Below, piece after piece: positions 57,195 to 64,000 of a stretch of DNA of 64,000 nucleotides. This stretch comes from Francisella sp. LA112445. Its GTDB lineage: Bacteria; Pseudomonadota; Gammaproteobacteria; Francisellales; Francisellaceae. Location: positions 186,001 to 250,000 of the forward strand of contig NZ_CP041030.1 in assembly GCF_012224145.1 (NCBI RefSeq), read 5' to 3'. The position numbers and the translations under genes are program-made. The notes under the pieces are model-generated. The model was not told where the DNA came from, made no database searches, and saw only the letters and a program-made list of their open reading frames with translations. Each line of letters opens with the position of its first letter. Position 1 is the first letter of the stretch.

Positions 57195-57818
57195 GTGGAC
57201 TTAAATATAAAATCTTTAGCTGGTGCAGAGGCTGGTGTGGTAGATGTTGCAGATGGTGTTTTTGCAGCAGACTATAACGAATCTCTAATCCACCAGGTTG
57301 TTGTTGCTTATATGGCAGGTGCTCGTCAAGGTACAAAAGCTCAAAAGACTAGATCAGAAGTGTCTGGTGGTGGAGCTAAGCCTTGGAGACAAAAAGGTAC
57401 AGGTAGAGCAAGAGCGGGTACTATCCGTTCTCCTATCTTCAGAAAAGGTGGTGTGACATTTGCTGCTAAGCCTAAGAGTTATAAGCAAAAAGTTAATCGT
57501 AAAATGTATTCAGGCGCTATCAAGTCAATCTTATCTGAGCTAGTAAGATCAGGTAGAATGACTGTGGTTGAAGAGTTAAAATTAGAAACTCCAAAGACAA
57601 AAGAGTTCAAGTCAGTTGTTGATTCTTTAGGAGTTAATGATGTACTTTTTGTTGTTGGTGTAGAAGAATTTAGTGAGAATGTATACTTATCTTCTAGAAA
57701 CCTTAAGAATGTAGCAGTATGTGATTCTGTGGAAATTAATCCAGTTTCTTTAGTATGCTTTGAGAACATTGTTTTCACTAAGCAAGCTATAAAAGAAATA
57801 GAGGAGAAGTTAGTATGA
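57195..57818 (+). CDS. rplD: 50S ribosomal protein L4
   Basis: A 207-residue protein lining the exit tunnel; in E. coli it also represses its own operon. [19 protein letters not shown] is the tunnel-loop signature. The start is GTG, and the stop overlaps rplW by four bases. Confidence 0.98.
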   Translation: MDLNIKSLAGAEAGVVDVADGVFAADYNESLIHQVVVAYMAGARQGTKAQKTRSEVSGGGAKPWRQKGTGRARAGTIRSPIFRKGGVTFAAKPKSYKQKVNRKMYSGAIKSILSELVRSGRMTVVEELKLETPKTKEFKSVVDSLGVNDVLFVVGVEEFSENVYLSSRNLKNVAVCDSVEINPVSLVCFENIVFTKQAIKEIEEKLV

Positions 57819-58114
57819 GTTCTCAAGAAAAATTATTAAAAACTGTAATAAGACCTCATGTTTCTGATAAAACTTATGGTCTTTCAGATACAAACTCAAC
57901 GATCGTGTTTGAAGTTGCTAGATTTGCAAGCAAACTAGATGTAAAAAATGCTGTTGAGCAGCTTTTTGAAGTTAAAGTTGAGTCTGTGAATATCCTTAAT
58001 GTTAAGGGTAAGGCGCGTAGATTTGGTCGTGTTGAAGGTAGAACAAAAGCTTGGAAAAAAGCTTATGTGAAGCTTGCTGAAGGACATGATATCAATTTTG
58101 TTGGTGCAGAGTAA
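57815..58114 (+). CDS. rplW: 50S ribosomal protein L23
   Basis: A 99-residue tunnel-exit protein that docks trigger factor and [18 protein letters not shown] and [20 protein letters not shown] are typical. ATGA overlap with rplD. Confidence 0.97.
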   Translation: MSSQEKLLKTVIRPHVSDKTYGLSDTNSTIVFEVARFASKLDVKNAVEQLFEVKVESVNILNVKGKARRFGRVEGRTKAWKKAYVKLAEGHDINFVGAE

Positions 58115-58135
58115 TTATAAAGAAGGTTTATAATC

Positions 58136-58960
58136 ATGATTGAAATAAAAAAAGCTAAACCTACTTCACCTGGCCGTCGCCACGTAGTGAGCGTAAAGAA
58201 TACAGAATTACATACAGGTAAGCCATTCAAAGGTTTGGTAGAAGCTAAAAGTAAAAAAGCTGGTAGAAACAATACTGGTAGAATTACAGTGCGTCATCAA
58301 GGTGGCGGACACAAGCAACACTATCGTATAGTTGATTTCAAAAGAAATAAAGACGATATCACTGCTAGGGTTGAGAGAATCGAGTACGATCCTAACCGTA
58401 GTGCAAACATTGCTTTAGTTTTATATGCTGATGGTGAAAGAAGATACATCATCGCTCCTAAAGGACTAAAGAAAGATATGTCTGTAGTTTCTGGTGAAAG
58501 AGTTGATATTGCTGTTGGTAACTGTATGCCACTTAGAAACATCCCTCTAGGTACAGTTATTCACAATATCGAAATGAAGCCTAAAAAAGGTGCGCAAATG
58601 ATCAGAAGTGCTGGTACTTTTGCTCAGTTGGTTGGTAAGGATAATGCATATGCGATTATTCGTCTAAGATCAGGTGAGATGAGAAGAGTACTTTTAGATT
58701 GTAGAGCGGTTATAGGTGTGGTATCTAATTCTGAGCATAACTTAAAATCTTTAGGTAAAGCTGGTGCTAAGCGCTGGAGAGGTGTAAGACCTACTGTTAG
58801 AGGTGTTGCAATGAACCCAGTAGATCACCCACATGGTGGTGGTGAAGGTCGTACTTCAGGTGGTAGACATCCTGTGTCTCCATGGGGTATGCCTACTAAA
58901 GGTTATAAGACGCGTAAAAATAAGTGTTCTAATAAGTTGATTGTTCAAAAACGTAAGTAA
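58136..58960 (+). CDS. rplB: 50S ribosomal protein L2
   Basis: A 274-residue protein needed for subunit joining and the peptidyl transferase centre. [20 protein letters not shown] and [17 protein letters not shown] carry the conserved histidine region. Confidence 0.98.
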   Translation: MIEIKKAKPTSPGRRHVVSVKNTELHTGKPFKGLVEAKSKKAGRNNTGRITVRHQGGGHKQHYRIVDFKRNKDDITARVERIEYDPNRSANIALVLYADGERRYIIAPKGLKKDMSVVSGERVDIAVGNCMPLRNIPLGTVIHNIEMKPKKGAQMIRSAGTFAQLVGKDNAYAIIRLRSGEMRRVLLDCRAVIGVVSNSEHNLKSLGKAGAKRWRGVRPTVRGVAMNPVDHPHGGGEGRTSGGRHPVSPWGMPTKGYKTRKNKCSNKLIVQKRK

Positions 58961-58974
58961 TTAGGGAGAAGGTT

Positions 58975-59253
58975 GTGCCTCGTTCATTAAAAAAAGGACC
59001 TTTTGTAGATCATCATCTTTTAAAGAAGGTTTTTGAAGCGCAAGAAAGTAATTCTAAGAAGCCAATCAAAACATGGTCAAGAAGATCATTGATTGTGCCA
59101 GATATGATAGGTTTAACTATAGCTGTACATAACGGTCAGCAGCACGTGCCTGTTCTTATGACTGAAGAAATGGTTGGTCATAAGTTAGGAGAGTTTGCAG
59201 TAACTCGTAACTATCGTGGTCATGCAGCTGATAAGAAAGCTAAGAAGAAATAG
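58975..59253 (+). CDS. rpsS: 30S ribosomal protein S19
   Basis: A 92-residue head protein that contacts S13 and the A-site t[21 protein letters not shown] and [17 protein letters not shown] are diagnostic. GTG start with a GGGAGAAGG site. Confidence 0.97.
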   Translation: MPRSLKKGPFVDHHLLKKVFEAQESNSKKPIKTWSRRSLIVPDMIGLTIAVHNGQQHVPVLMTEEMVGHKLGEFAVTRNYRGHAADKKAKKK

Positions 59254-59267
59254 TTGGGGTTATATAC

Positions 59268-59603
59268 ATGGAAGTACAAGCTAAATTAAAATTTGCAAGA
59301 ATCTCAGCTCAAAAATGTAGATTAGTTGCTGATCAAATCAGGGGTCTACCTGTAGAGAAAGCTATTAATCTTTTGACTTTTAGTAACAAAAAAGCAGCAG
59401 TTCTAATCAAAGATGTTTTAAACTCTGCTGTTGCAAATGCTGAGCATAATGACGGTATGGATGTTGATTCTTTATTTGTTTCAACAGTATTCGTTGATGA
59501 AGGTCCTACTATGAAGCGTTTTGAAGCTAGAGCAAAAGGTCGTGGTAATCGTATTTTAAAAAGAACTTCACATATCACTGTGAAAGTTGCTGAGAAAAAT
59601 TAA
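59268..59603 (+). CDS. rplV: 50S ribosomal protein L22
   Basis: A 111-residue protein whose beta-hairpin lines the exit tunnel (macrolide site). [19 protein letters not shown] is typical, and [21 protein letters not shown] forms the tunnel-loop region (near residues 83-103). Confidence 0.97.
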   Translation: MEVQAKLKFARISAQKCRLVADQIRGLPVEKAINLLTFSNKKAAVLIKDVLNSAVANAEHNDGMDVDSLFVSTVFVDEGPTMKRFEARAKGRGNRILKRTSHITVKVAEKN

Positions 59604-59617
59604 GAGGTGTAGTAAAA

Positions 59618-60286
59618 ATGGGTCAAAAAGTAAATCCTAATGGAATTCGATTAGGCATAGTAAAAGAGCATAACTCAACTTGGTATGCTGACTCTTCTGA
59701 CTACGCTACTAAGCTTAATGAAGATATTAAGGTTAGAGAGTTTTTATACAAAAAACTTGCTTCAGCAGCAGTTAGTAAGATTCAGATTGAGAGACCTGCT
59801 CAAAATGCTAAGATTACAATTCATACAGCAAGACCTGGTATTGTAATTGGTAAGAAAGGTGAAGATGTTGAAAAGCTTCGTGCAGAAGTTAACAAGTTAA
59901 TGGGTGTTCCTGTTCAAATCAACATTGAAGAAGTTCGTAAGCCTGAAATAGATGCTAAATTAGTAGCTGATAGCGTTGCTCAACAATTAGAAAAAAGAGT
60001 AATGTTCAGAAGAGCAATGAAAAAAGCTATGCAAGGTGCTATGAAGTCAGGTGCTAAGGGTATCAAGATCATGGTAAGTGGTCGTTTAGGTGGTGCTGAG
60101 ATCGCACGTTCTGAGTGGGCTAGAGATGGTAGAGTTCCTCTTCAAACATTCAGAGCTGATGTGGACTATGCTACATCAAAAGCTTTAACTACTTATGGTA
60201 TTATCGGTGTTAAAGTTTGGATCTATAAAGGTGAAATCCTTCCTGGTCAAACGAATCAGAATAATAATAAAAAAGGAGCTAGATAA
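59618..60286 (+). CDS. rpsC: 30S ribosomal protein S3
   Basis: A 222-residue KH-domain protein at the mRNA entry. [14 protein letters not shown], the KH motif [16 protein letters not shown] and [14 protein letters not shown] are intact. It overlaps rplP by one base. Confidence 0.98.
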   Translation: MGQKVNPNGIRLGIVKEHNSTWYADSSDYATKLNEDIKVREFLYKKLASAAVSKIQIERPAQNAKITIHTARPGIVIGKKGEDVEKLRAEVNKLMGVPVQINIEEVRKPEIDAKLVADSVAQQLEKRVMFRRAMKKAMQGAMKSGAKGIKIMVSGRLGGAEIARSEWARDGRVPLQTFRADVDYATSKALTTYGIIGVKVWIYKGEILPGQTNQNNNKKGAR

Positions 60287-60699
60287 TGCTACAGCCTAAG
60301 CGTACAAAGTTTCGTAAACAGCAGAAGATGCGTAATAGAGGCTTAGCTCACAGAGGTAATAAAGTAAGCTTTGGTGAGTTTGGTCTTCAAGCAACATCTA
60401 GAGGCAGAATCACTGCTAGACAAATAGAAGCAGGAAGAAGAGCTATTAACCGTCACATTAAGCGTGGTGGTAAAGTATGGATAAGAATCTTCCCAGATAA
60501 ACCTATTACAGAAAAGCCTCTTGAAGTTCGTATGGGTAAAGGTAAAGGTTCAGTTGAATATTGGGTTGCTCAAATTCAACCAGGACGTGTACTATATGAA
60601 ATTACTGGTGTTAAAGAAGAATTAGCGCGTGAAGCTTTTGCAAGAGCAGCAGCTAAAATGCCAGTGCAGACAACTTTTGTTGAAAAGCAGGTGATGTAA
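60286..60699 (+). CDS. rplP: 50S ribosomal protein L16
   Basis: A 137-residue protein near the A-site. [19 protein letters not shown] and RPD-like [23 protein letters not shown] (residues 66-88) are typical. One-base overlaps (TAATG) join it to rpsC and rpmC. Confidence 0.98.
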   Translation: MLQPKRTKFRKQQKMRNRGLAHRGNKVSFGEFGLQATSRGRITARQIEAGRRAINRHIKRGGKVWIRIFPDKPITEKPLEVRMGKGKGSVEYWVAQIQPGRVLYEITGVKEELAREAFARAAAKMPVQTTFVEKQVM

Positions 60700-60899
60700 T
60701 GAAAAGAAATGATACTTTAAAAGATTATAGAGGTAAAAGTATTGACCAATTGCAAGAAGCGAAAATTGAGTTATTGCAACAATTATTTTCTCTTCGTATG
60801 CAAAAGGGTACAGGGCAATTAAAAAAGAATCACTTATTCAAAAGTGCTAAAAGAGATATTGCTCGTATAAATACAATAATATCAGAAAAGAATAAATAG
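60699..60899 (+). CDS. rpmC: 50S ribosomal protein L29
   Basis: A 66-residue two-helix protein at the tunnel exit. [23 protein letters not shown] is the family core (positions 18-40). Confidence 0.96.
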   Translation: MKRNDTLKDYRGKSIDQLQEAKIELLQQLFSLRMQKGTGQLKKNHLFKSAKRDIARINTIISEKNK

Positions 60900-60910
60900 G
60901 TGCCTGAAAG

Positions 60911-61162
60911 ATGAGCGATAAAATTAGATTGTTAGAAGGTAAAGTTTCTAGCGTTGCTATGGATAAGACTGTAGTAGTAAGAGCTGAAAGATACGTTAAG
61001 CACCCTTTATATGGTAAATTCGTTAAGAAAACTACTAAGTATTATGTTCATGATGAGAAGAATGAATGTAAAGAAGGTGATGTTATCAAGTTCAGAGAAA
61101 CTAAGCCATATTCAAAAACTAAGAAGTGGTGTTTAGTAGATATTATCCATAGAGAAAAATAA
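60911..61162 (+). CDS. rpsQ: 30S ribosomal protein S17
   Basis: An 83-residue OB-fold protein binding 16S r[23 protein letters not shown] and [18 protein letters not shown] are typical. Last gene of the S10 operon in the E. coli scheme; a 92-base gap follows. Confidence 0.97.
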   Translation: MSDKIRLLEGKVSSVAMDKTVVVRAERYVKHPLYGKFVKKTTKYYVHDEKNECKEGDVIKFRETKPYSKTKKWCLVDIIHREK

Positions 61163-61201
61163 TAAATTTGATTTTATTTTTGTTTATTGGTATATTTATC
61201 G

Positions 61202-61225
61202 GACTGCAAAAATCCACAAGCAGTC
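61202..61225 (+). promoter_or_regulatory. Stem-loop in the rpsQ-rplN gap (S10/spc boundary)
   Basis: GACTGC (61202-61207) pairs perfectly with GCAGTC (61220-61225) over a 12-base loop, followed by TTATATAATAATAAAT. E. coli starts its separate spc operon here, so this may be a terminator or processing site combined with a TATAAT-type promoter. Confidence 0.45.
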
Positions 61226-61254
61226 TTATATAATAATAAATAAGGGTTATTTGT

Positions 61255-61623
61255 ATGATTCAAATGCAAACAGAACTCCAAGTTGCTGATAACAGTGGCG
61301 CTAAGAGAGTTGAGTGTATAAAAGTTTTGGGTGGCTCTCATCGCAGATATGCATCTATTGGTGATGTGATTAAAGTAACTGTGAAAGAAGCTGCTCCAAG
61401 AGGTAAAGCTAAGAAAGGATCTGTATATAATGCTGTAGTTGTGAGAACAGCTAAAGGTGTGCGCAGAAAAGATGGTTCTAAGGTTCGTTTTGACGGCAAT
61501 GCTGCCGTGCTACTAAATGCTAACGGACAACCAATGGGAACTCGTATCTTTGGCCCTGTAACAAGGGAACTTCGTACTGAGAAGTTTATGAAGATCGTAT
61601 CTTTAGCACCAGAAGTATTATAG
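61255..61623 (+). CDS. rplN: 50S ribosomal protein L14
   Basis: A 122-residue protein at the subunit interface. [19 protein letters not shown] and RPGP-like [13 protein letters not shown] are invariant. First gene of the spc-type cluster. Confidence 0.98.
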   Translation: MIQMQTELQVADNSGAKRVECIKVLGGSHRRYASIGDVIKVTVKEAAPRGKAKKGSVYNAVVVRTAKGVRRKDGSKVRFDGNAAVLLNANGQPMGTRIFGPVTRELRTEKFMKIVSLAPEVL

Positions 61624-61644
61624 TTATTTATTGAGGTGTAAGTA

Positions 61645-61962
61645 ATGAATAGATTAAAAAAAGGTGATGATGTAATCGTTATCGCTGGTAAAGACAAAGG
61701 TCGCAGAGGCGTTGTTAAGTCATTCGCTAAAGGTGGTTCTTTGGTTTTAGTGGAAGGTATTAATGTTGTTAAGAAACACGTTAAGCCTAACCCAAATAGA
61801 GGTGTTGAAGGTGGAGTTGTTGAAAAAGAACTTCCTGTAGATGCTTCTAACGTTGCTATCTTTAACCCAGCTACTGAGAAAGCTGATAGAGTGGGTTATA
61901 AGTTTGTTGATGAGAAAAAGGTTCGCTACTTTAAATCAAATGGCGAGCTTGTAGACTTATAG
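61645..61962 (+). CDS. rplX: 50S ribosomal protein L24
   Basis: A 105-residue assembly-initiator KOW-domain protein. [20 protein letters not shown] is the KOW motif. Confidence 0.97.
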   Translation: MNRLKKGDDVIVIAGKDKGRRGVVKSFAKGGSLVLVEGINVVKKHVKPNPNRGVEGGVVEKELPVDASNVAIFNPATEKADRVGYKFVDEKKVRYFKSNGELVDL

Positions 61963-61973
61963 GACTAAGTTTT

Positions 61974-62513
61974 ATGGCAAGATTAAAGGATCATTATCAA
62001 AAAGAGCTTGTTGCTAAGTTAAAAAACGAGCTTAATGTAGATAATATAATGGAAGTACCTGCTATTGAGAAAATTACTCTTAATATGGGTGTGGGTGATG
62101 CTGCAAAAGACAAAAAGATTATGACTTTTGCATTAAATGATTTGACAGCTATTGCTGGTCAAAAGCCTGTTGTTACTAAGTCTAAAAAATCAATTGCTGG
62201 TTTTAAAATCCGTGATGGATGGCCAATCGGTTGTAAAGTTACTTTACGTGGTGAGCGTATGTATGAATTTTTAGATAGACTTATAACAATTGCTATTCCT
62301 AGAATTAGAGATTTTAGGGGTTTAAGTGCTAAGTCTTTTGATGGTAGAGGAAACTACAGCTTAGGTATGAGAGAGCAAATCTCTTTCCCTGAGATTGATT
62401 ATGATAAAGTTGACTCAATCAGAGGTTTAGATATTTCGATAACTACTACAGCTAAAAATGATGACCAAGGAAGAGCTTTGCTTAAAGCATTCGGTTTTCC
62501 TTTTAAGTCTTAA
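61974..62513 (+). CDS. rplE: 50S ribosomal protein L5
   Basis: A 179-residue 5S rRNA-binding protein of the central protuberance. [11 protein letters not shown] and [20 protein letters not shown] are typical. Confidence 0.98.
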   Translation: MARLKDHYQKELVAKLKNELNVDNIMEVPAIEKITLNMGVGDAAKDKKIMTFALNDLTAIAGQKPVVTKSKKSIAGFKIRDGWPIGCKVTLRGERMYEFLDRLITIAIPRIRDFRGLSAKSFDGRGNYSLGMREQISFPEIDYDKVDSIRGLDISITTTAKNDDQGRALLKAFGFPFKS

Positions 62514-62531
62514 TCTAAATTGGGGTTTTAA

Positions 62532-62837
62532 ATGGCGAAAAAATCAATGATTCAGAGAGAATTGAAGAGAGAAAAATTAGTAGCTAAATATGCTCAAAAA
62601 AGAGCTGAGCTTAAAGCTATTATTCTTGATGTAAATTCTACTGAAGAACAAGTATGGGAAGCTCAAATTAAACTGCAAAAACTACCAGTAAACTCTTCAG
62701 CTTCTAGAGTACAAAGAAGATGTAAAGTAACAGGTAGGCCACATGCTGTATACAGAAAATTTGGCTTATGTCGTAATAAGCTTAGAGAGTATGCAATGGC
62801 AGGAGATGTTCCTGGTTTGAAGAAAGCTAGTTGGTAA
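62532..62837 (+). CDS. rpsN: 30S ribosomal protein S14 (zinc-independent type)
   Basis: A 101-residue S14 of the long C-minus type: [20 protein letters not shown] lacks the paired CxxC knuckles, so it needs no zinc, as in E. coli. Confidence 0.97.
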   Translation: MAKKSMIQRELKREKLVAKYAQKRAELKAIILDVNSTEEQVWEAQIKLQKLPVNSSASRVQRRCKVTGRPHAVYRKFGLCRNKLREYAMAGDVPGLKKASW

Positions 62838-62853
62838 TAAGGAATTTTAAGTT

Positions 62854-63252
62854 ATGAGTATGCAAGATCCTATCGCGGATATGTTTACAAGAATCAGAAA
62901 TGGTCTTTCTTCTGAGAAAGAAACTGTTTCTGTACCATTTTCAAAGTTGAAAATGGAAATCGCAAACTTCTTAGTTAAAGAAGGCTATGTTAAAAGCTGT
63001 ACTAAAGGTACAACTTCTGCTGGTCATCCTTCTATAGAAATTGAGCTTAAGTATCATGCTGGTACTCCTGTGATCGAGATGATCAAAAGAGTTTCTAGAC
63101 CTAGTTTGAGAATATATAAGTCTCACGAAGAGCTACCTAAAGTATATGGTGGTTTTGGTGTTGCTATTATCTCTACTTCTAAAGGTTTAGTAAGTGATAG
63201 AAAAGCAAGAGCTCTTGGTGTTGGTGGCGAAGTAATTGGCTACGTAGCTTAA
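62854..63252 (+). CDS. rpsH: 30S ribosomal protein S8
   Basis: A 132-residue primary 16S-binding protein, which in E. coli represses the spc operon. [16 protein letters not shown] and [20 protein letters not shown] are diagnostic. Confidence 0.98.
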   Translation: MSMQDPIADMFTRIRNGLSSEKETVSVPFSKLKMEIANFLVKEGYVKSCTKGTTSAGHPSIEIELKYHAGTPVIEMIKRVSRPSLRIYKSHEELPKVYGGFGVAIISTSKGLVSDRKARALGVGGEVIGYVA

Positions 63253-63271
63253 GTTAGCAAGGAGATTTGAT

Positions 63272-63808
63272 ATGTCAAGAATAGGTAAAAAACCTGTTGC
63301 TATCCCAAGCGGTGTTACAATCAACGTTGCTGCTGGCAATCAGGTAGAAGTTAAAGGAGCTAAGGCTACTTTAAACAAAACTTTTTCTACTGATGTGACT
63401 TTTAATGTTGCAGATAATGAAGCAACAGTTACACCTAACAATAATAGTAAAAATGCAGTTGCTCAATCAGGTACTGCAAGAGCTATCCTAAACAACATGG
63501 TTGAAGGTGTAAGCAAAGGTTTTGAAAGAAAGCTAAAAATTATAGGTGTTGGTTACCGTGCTAAAGCTCAAGGTAGTGAATTAAATCTTACATTAGGTTT
63601 TTCTCACCCAGTTGTATATGCTTTACCACAAGGTGTAACTGCAGAGACTCCAGCTCCTACAGAAATCGTTCTTAAAAGCGCTGACAAAGAGCTTTTAGGT
63701 AAAGTAGCAGCTGAAATTAGAGACTATAGAAAGCCTGAGCCTTACAAAGGTAAAGGTGTTCGTTATGAAGACGAATATGTAGCTAAGAAAGAAGCTAAGA
63801 AGAAGTAG
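63272..63808 (+). CDS. rplF: 50S ribosomal protein L6
   Basis: A 178-residue protein near the factor-binding site. [15 protein letters not shown] and [14 protein letters not shown] are typical. Confidence 0.98.
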   Translation: MSRIGKKPVAIPSGVTINVAAGNQVEVKGAKATLNKTFSTDVTFNVADNEATVTPNNNSKNAVAQSGTARAILNNMVEGVSKGFERKLKIIGVGYRAKAQGSELNLTLGFSHPVVYALPQGVTAETPAPTEIVLKSADKELLGKVAAEIRDYRKPEPYKGKGVRYEDEYVAKKEAKKK

Positions 63809-63829
63809 TTAGTAAAGGATAGTATTATT

Positions 63830-64000
63830 ATGGATAAAAAAACTGCTCGTTTAAATCGTAGTAAGCGTACTAGAATTAAGCTAAGAGAATTAGGGCATAC
63901 TAGACTTTGTGTTTATAGAACACCTAAGCATGTATATGCTCAAGTAATTTCTGGTGATGGTTCTACTGTATTAGCTTCTGCGTCTACTGTAGAGAAAGAT
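63830..64000 (+). CDS. rplR: 50S ribosomal protein L18 (5' part, cut by window end)
   Basis: The first 57 codons: [18 protein letters not shown], then [16 protein letters not shown], the L18 N-terminal region that binds 5S rRNA. It continues past the right edge. AAAGGA ribosome site before the ATG. Confidence 0.95.
   Translation, partial: MDKKTARLNRSKRTRIKLRELGHTRLCVYRTPKHVYAQVISGDGSTVLASASTVEKD

Overview
The window is AT-rich (roughly one third G+C by eye) chromosomal DNA from a gammaproteobacterium, very probably a Francisella species. Supporting evidence is the pairing of cyd and cyo terminal oxidases, a MoxR-BatABCD operon, a DUF3568 lipoprotein, and a str operon that runs straight into S10 without tuf. 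The species cannot be fixed from this sequence. Most genes are ordinary core genes in a compact arrangement. No insertion sequence, prophage or CRISPR array was seen.

Layout. 1-2.9 kb: the 3' end of priA, a DMT-like permease and a periplasmic PheC-like protein. 2.9-12.6 kb: respiration, with cydABX (including a 29-codon cydX) on the minus strand, a YajR-type MFS pump, then cyoABCDE on the plus strand. 12.8-16.2 kb: a secreted tandem-DUF1566 protein and a minus-strand trio (DUF3568 lipoprotein, pdxY, radical SAM protein). 16.3-23.9 kb: MoxR, DUF58, DUF4381, two VWA proteins, a TPR protein with a large NKNNKD repeat, BatD and an exported pyroglutamyl peptidase, probably one operon. 23.9-30.9 kb: small membrane proteins, holC, an OafA-type acyltransferase and valS. 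30.9-42.9 kb: metabolism and transport (lactate dehydrogenase, nitroreductase, Bcr-type pump, Nudix, ppc, a ZIP transporter divergent from zur with a clear Zur box between them, gltX, an APC permease), tRNA-Glu and an alpha/beta hydrolase. 43.0-45.5 kb: two paralogous proteins of unknown function, each with its own copy of a conserved upstream block. 45.7-47.1 kb: folA, a pilin-like gene whose start is broken by a one-base slip in a poly-A run, and a small secreted protein. 47.3-52.9 kb: rpsB-tsf-pyrH-frr-uppS-cdsA-dut-pgsA. 53.1-64.0 kb: rpsL-rpsG-fusA followed by the S10 and spc ribosomal clusters, running off the window inside rplR.

How the genes fit together. The two quinol oxidases offer alternative ends to the respiratory chain. 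The MoxR/Bat genes look like an envelope-associated chaperone or stress module, with VWA adhesion-type domains anchored in the inner membrane. The ZIP/zur pair is a self-contained zinc-uptake circuit.

The strongest candidates for something undescribed are the paralogous pair at 43.0-45.5 kb, which shares a His...RYHNC-GYVRYLLE layout suggestive of a permuted papain/NlpC-like fold, and the repeat-bearing BatC-like protein with its exported peptidase neighbour.
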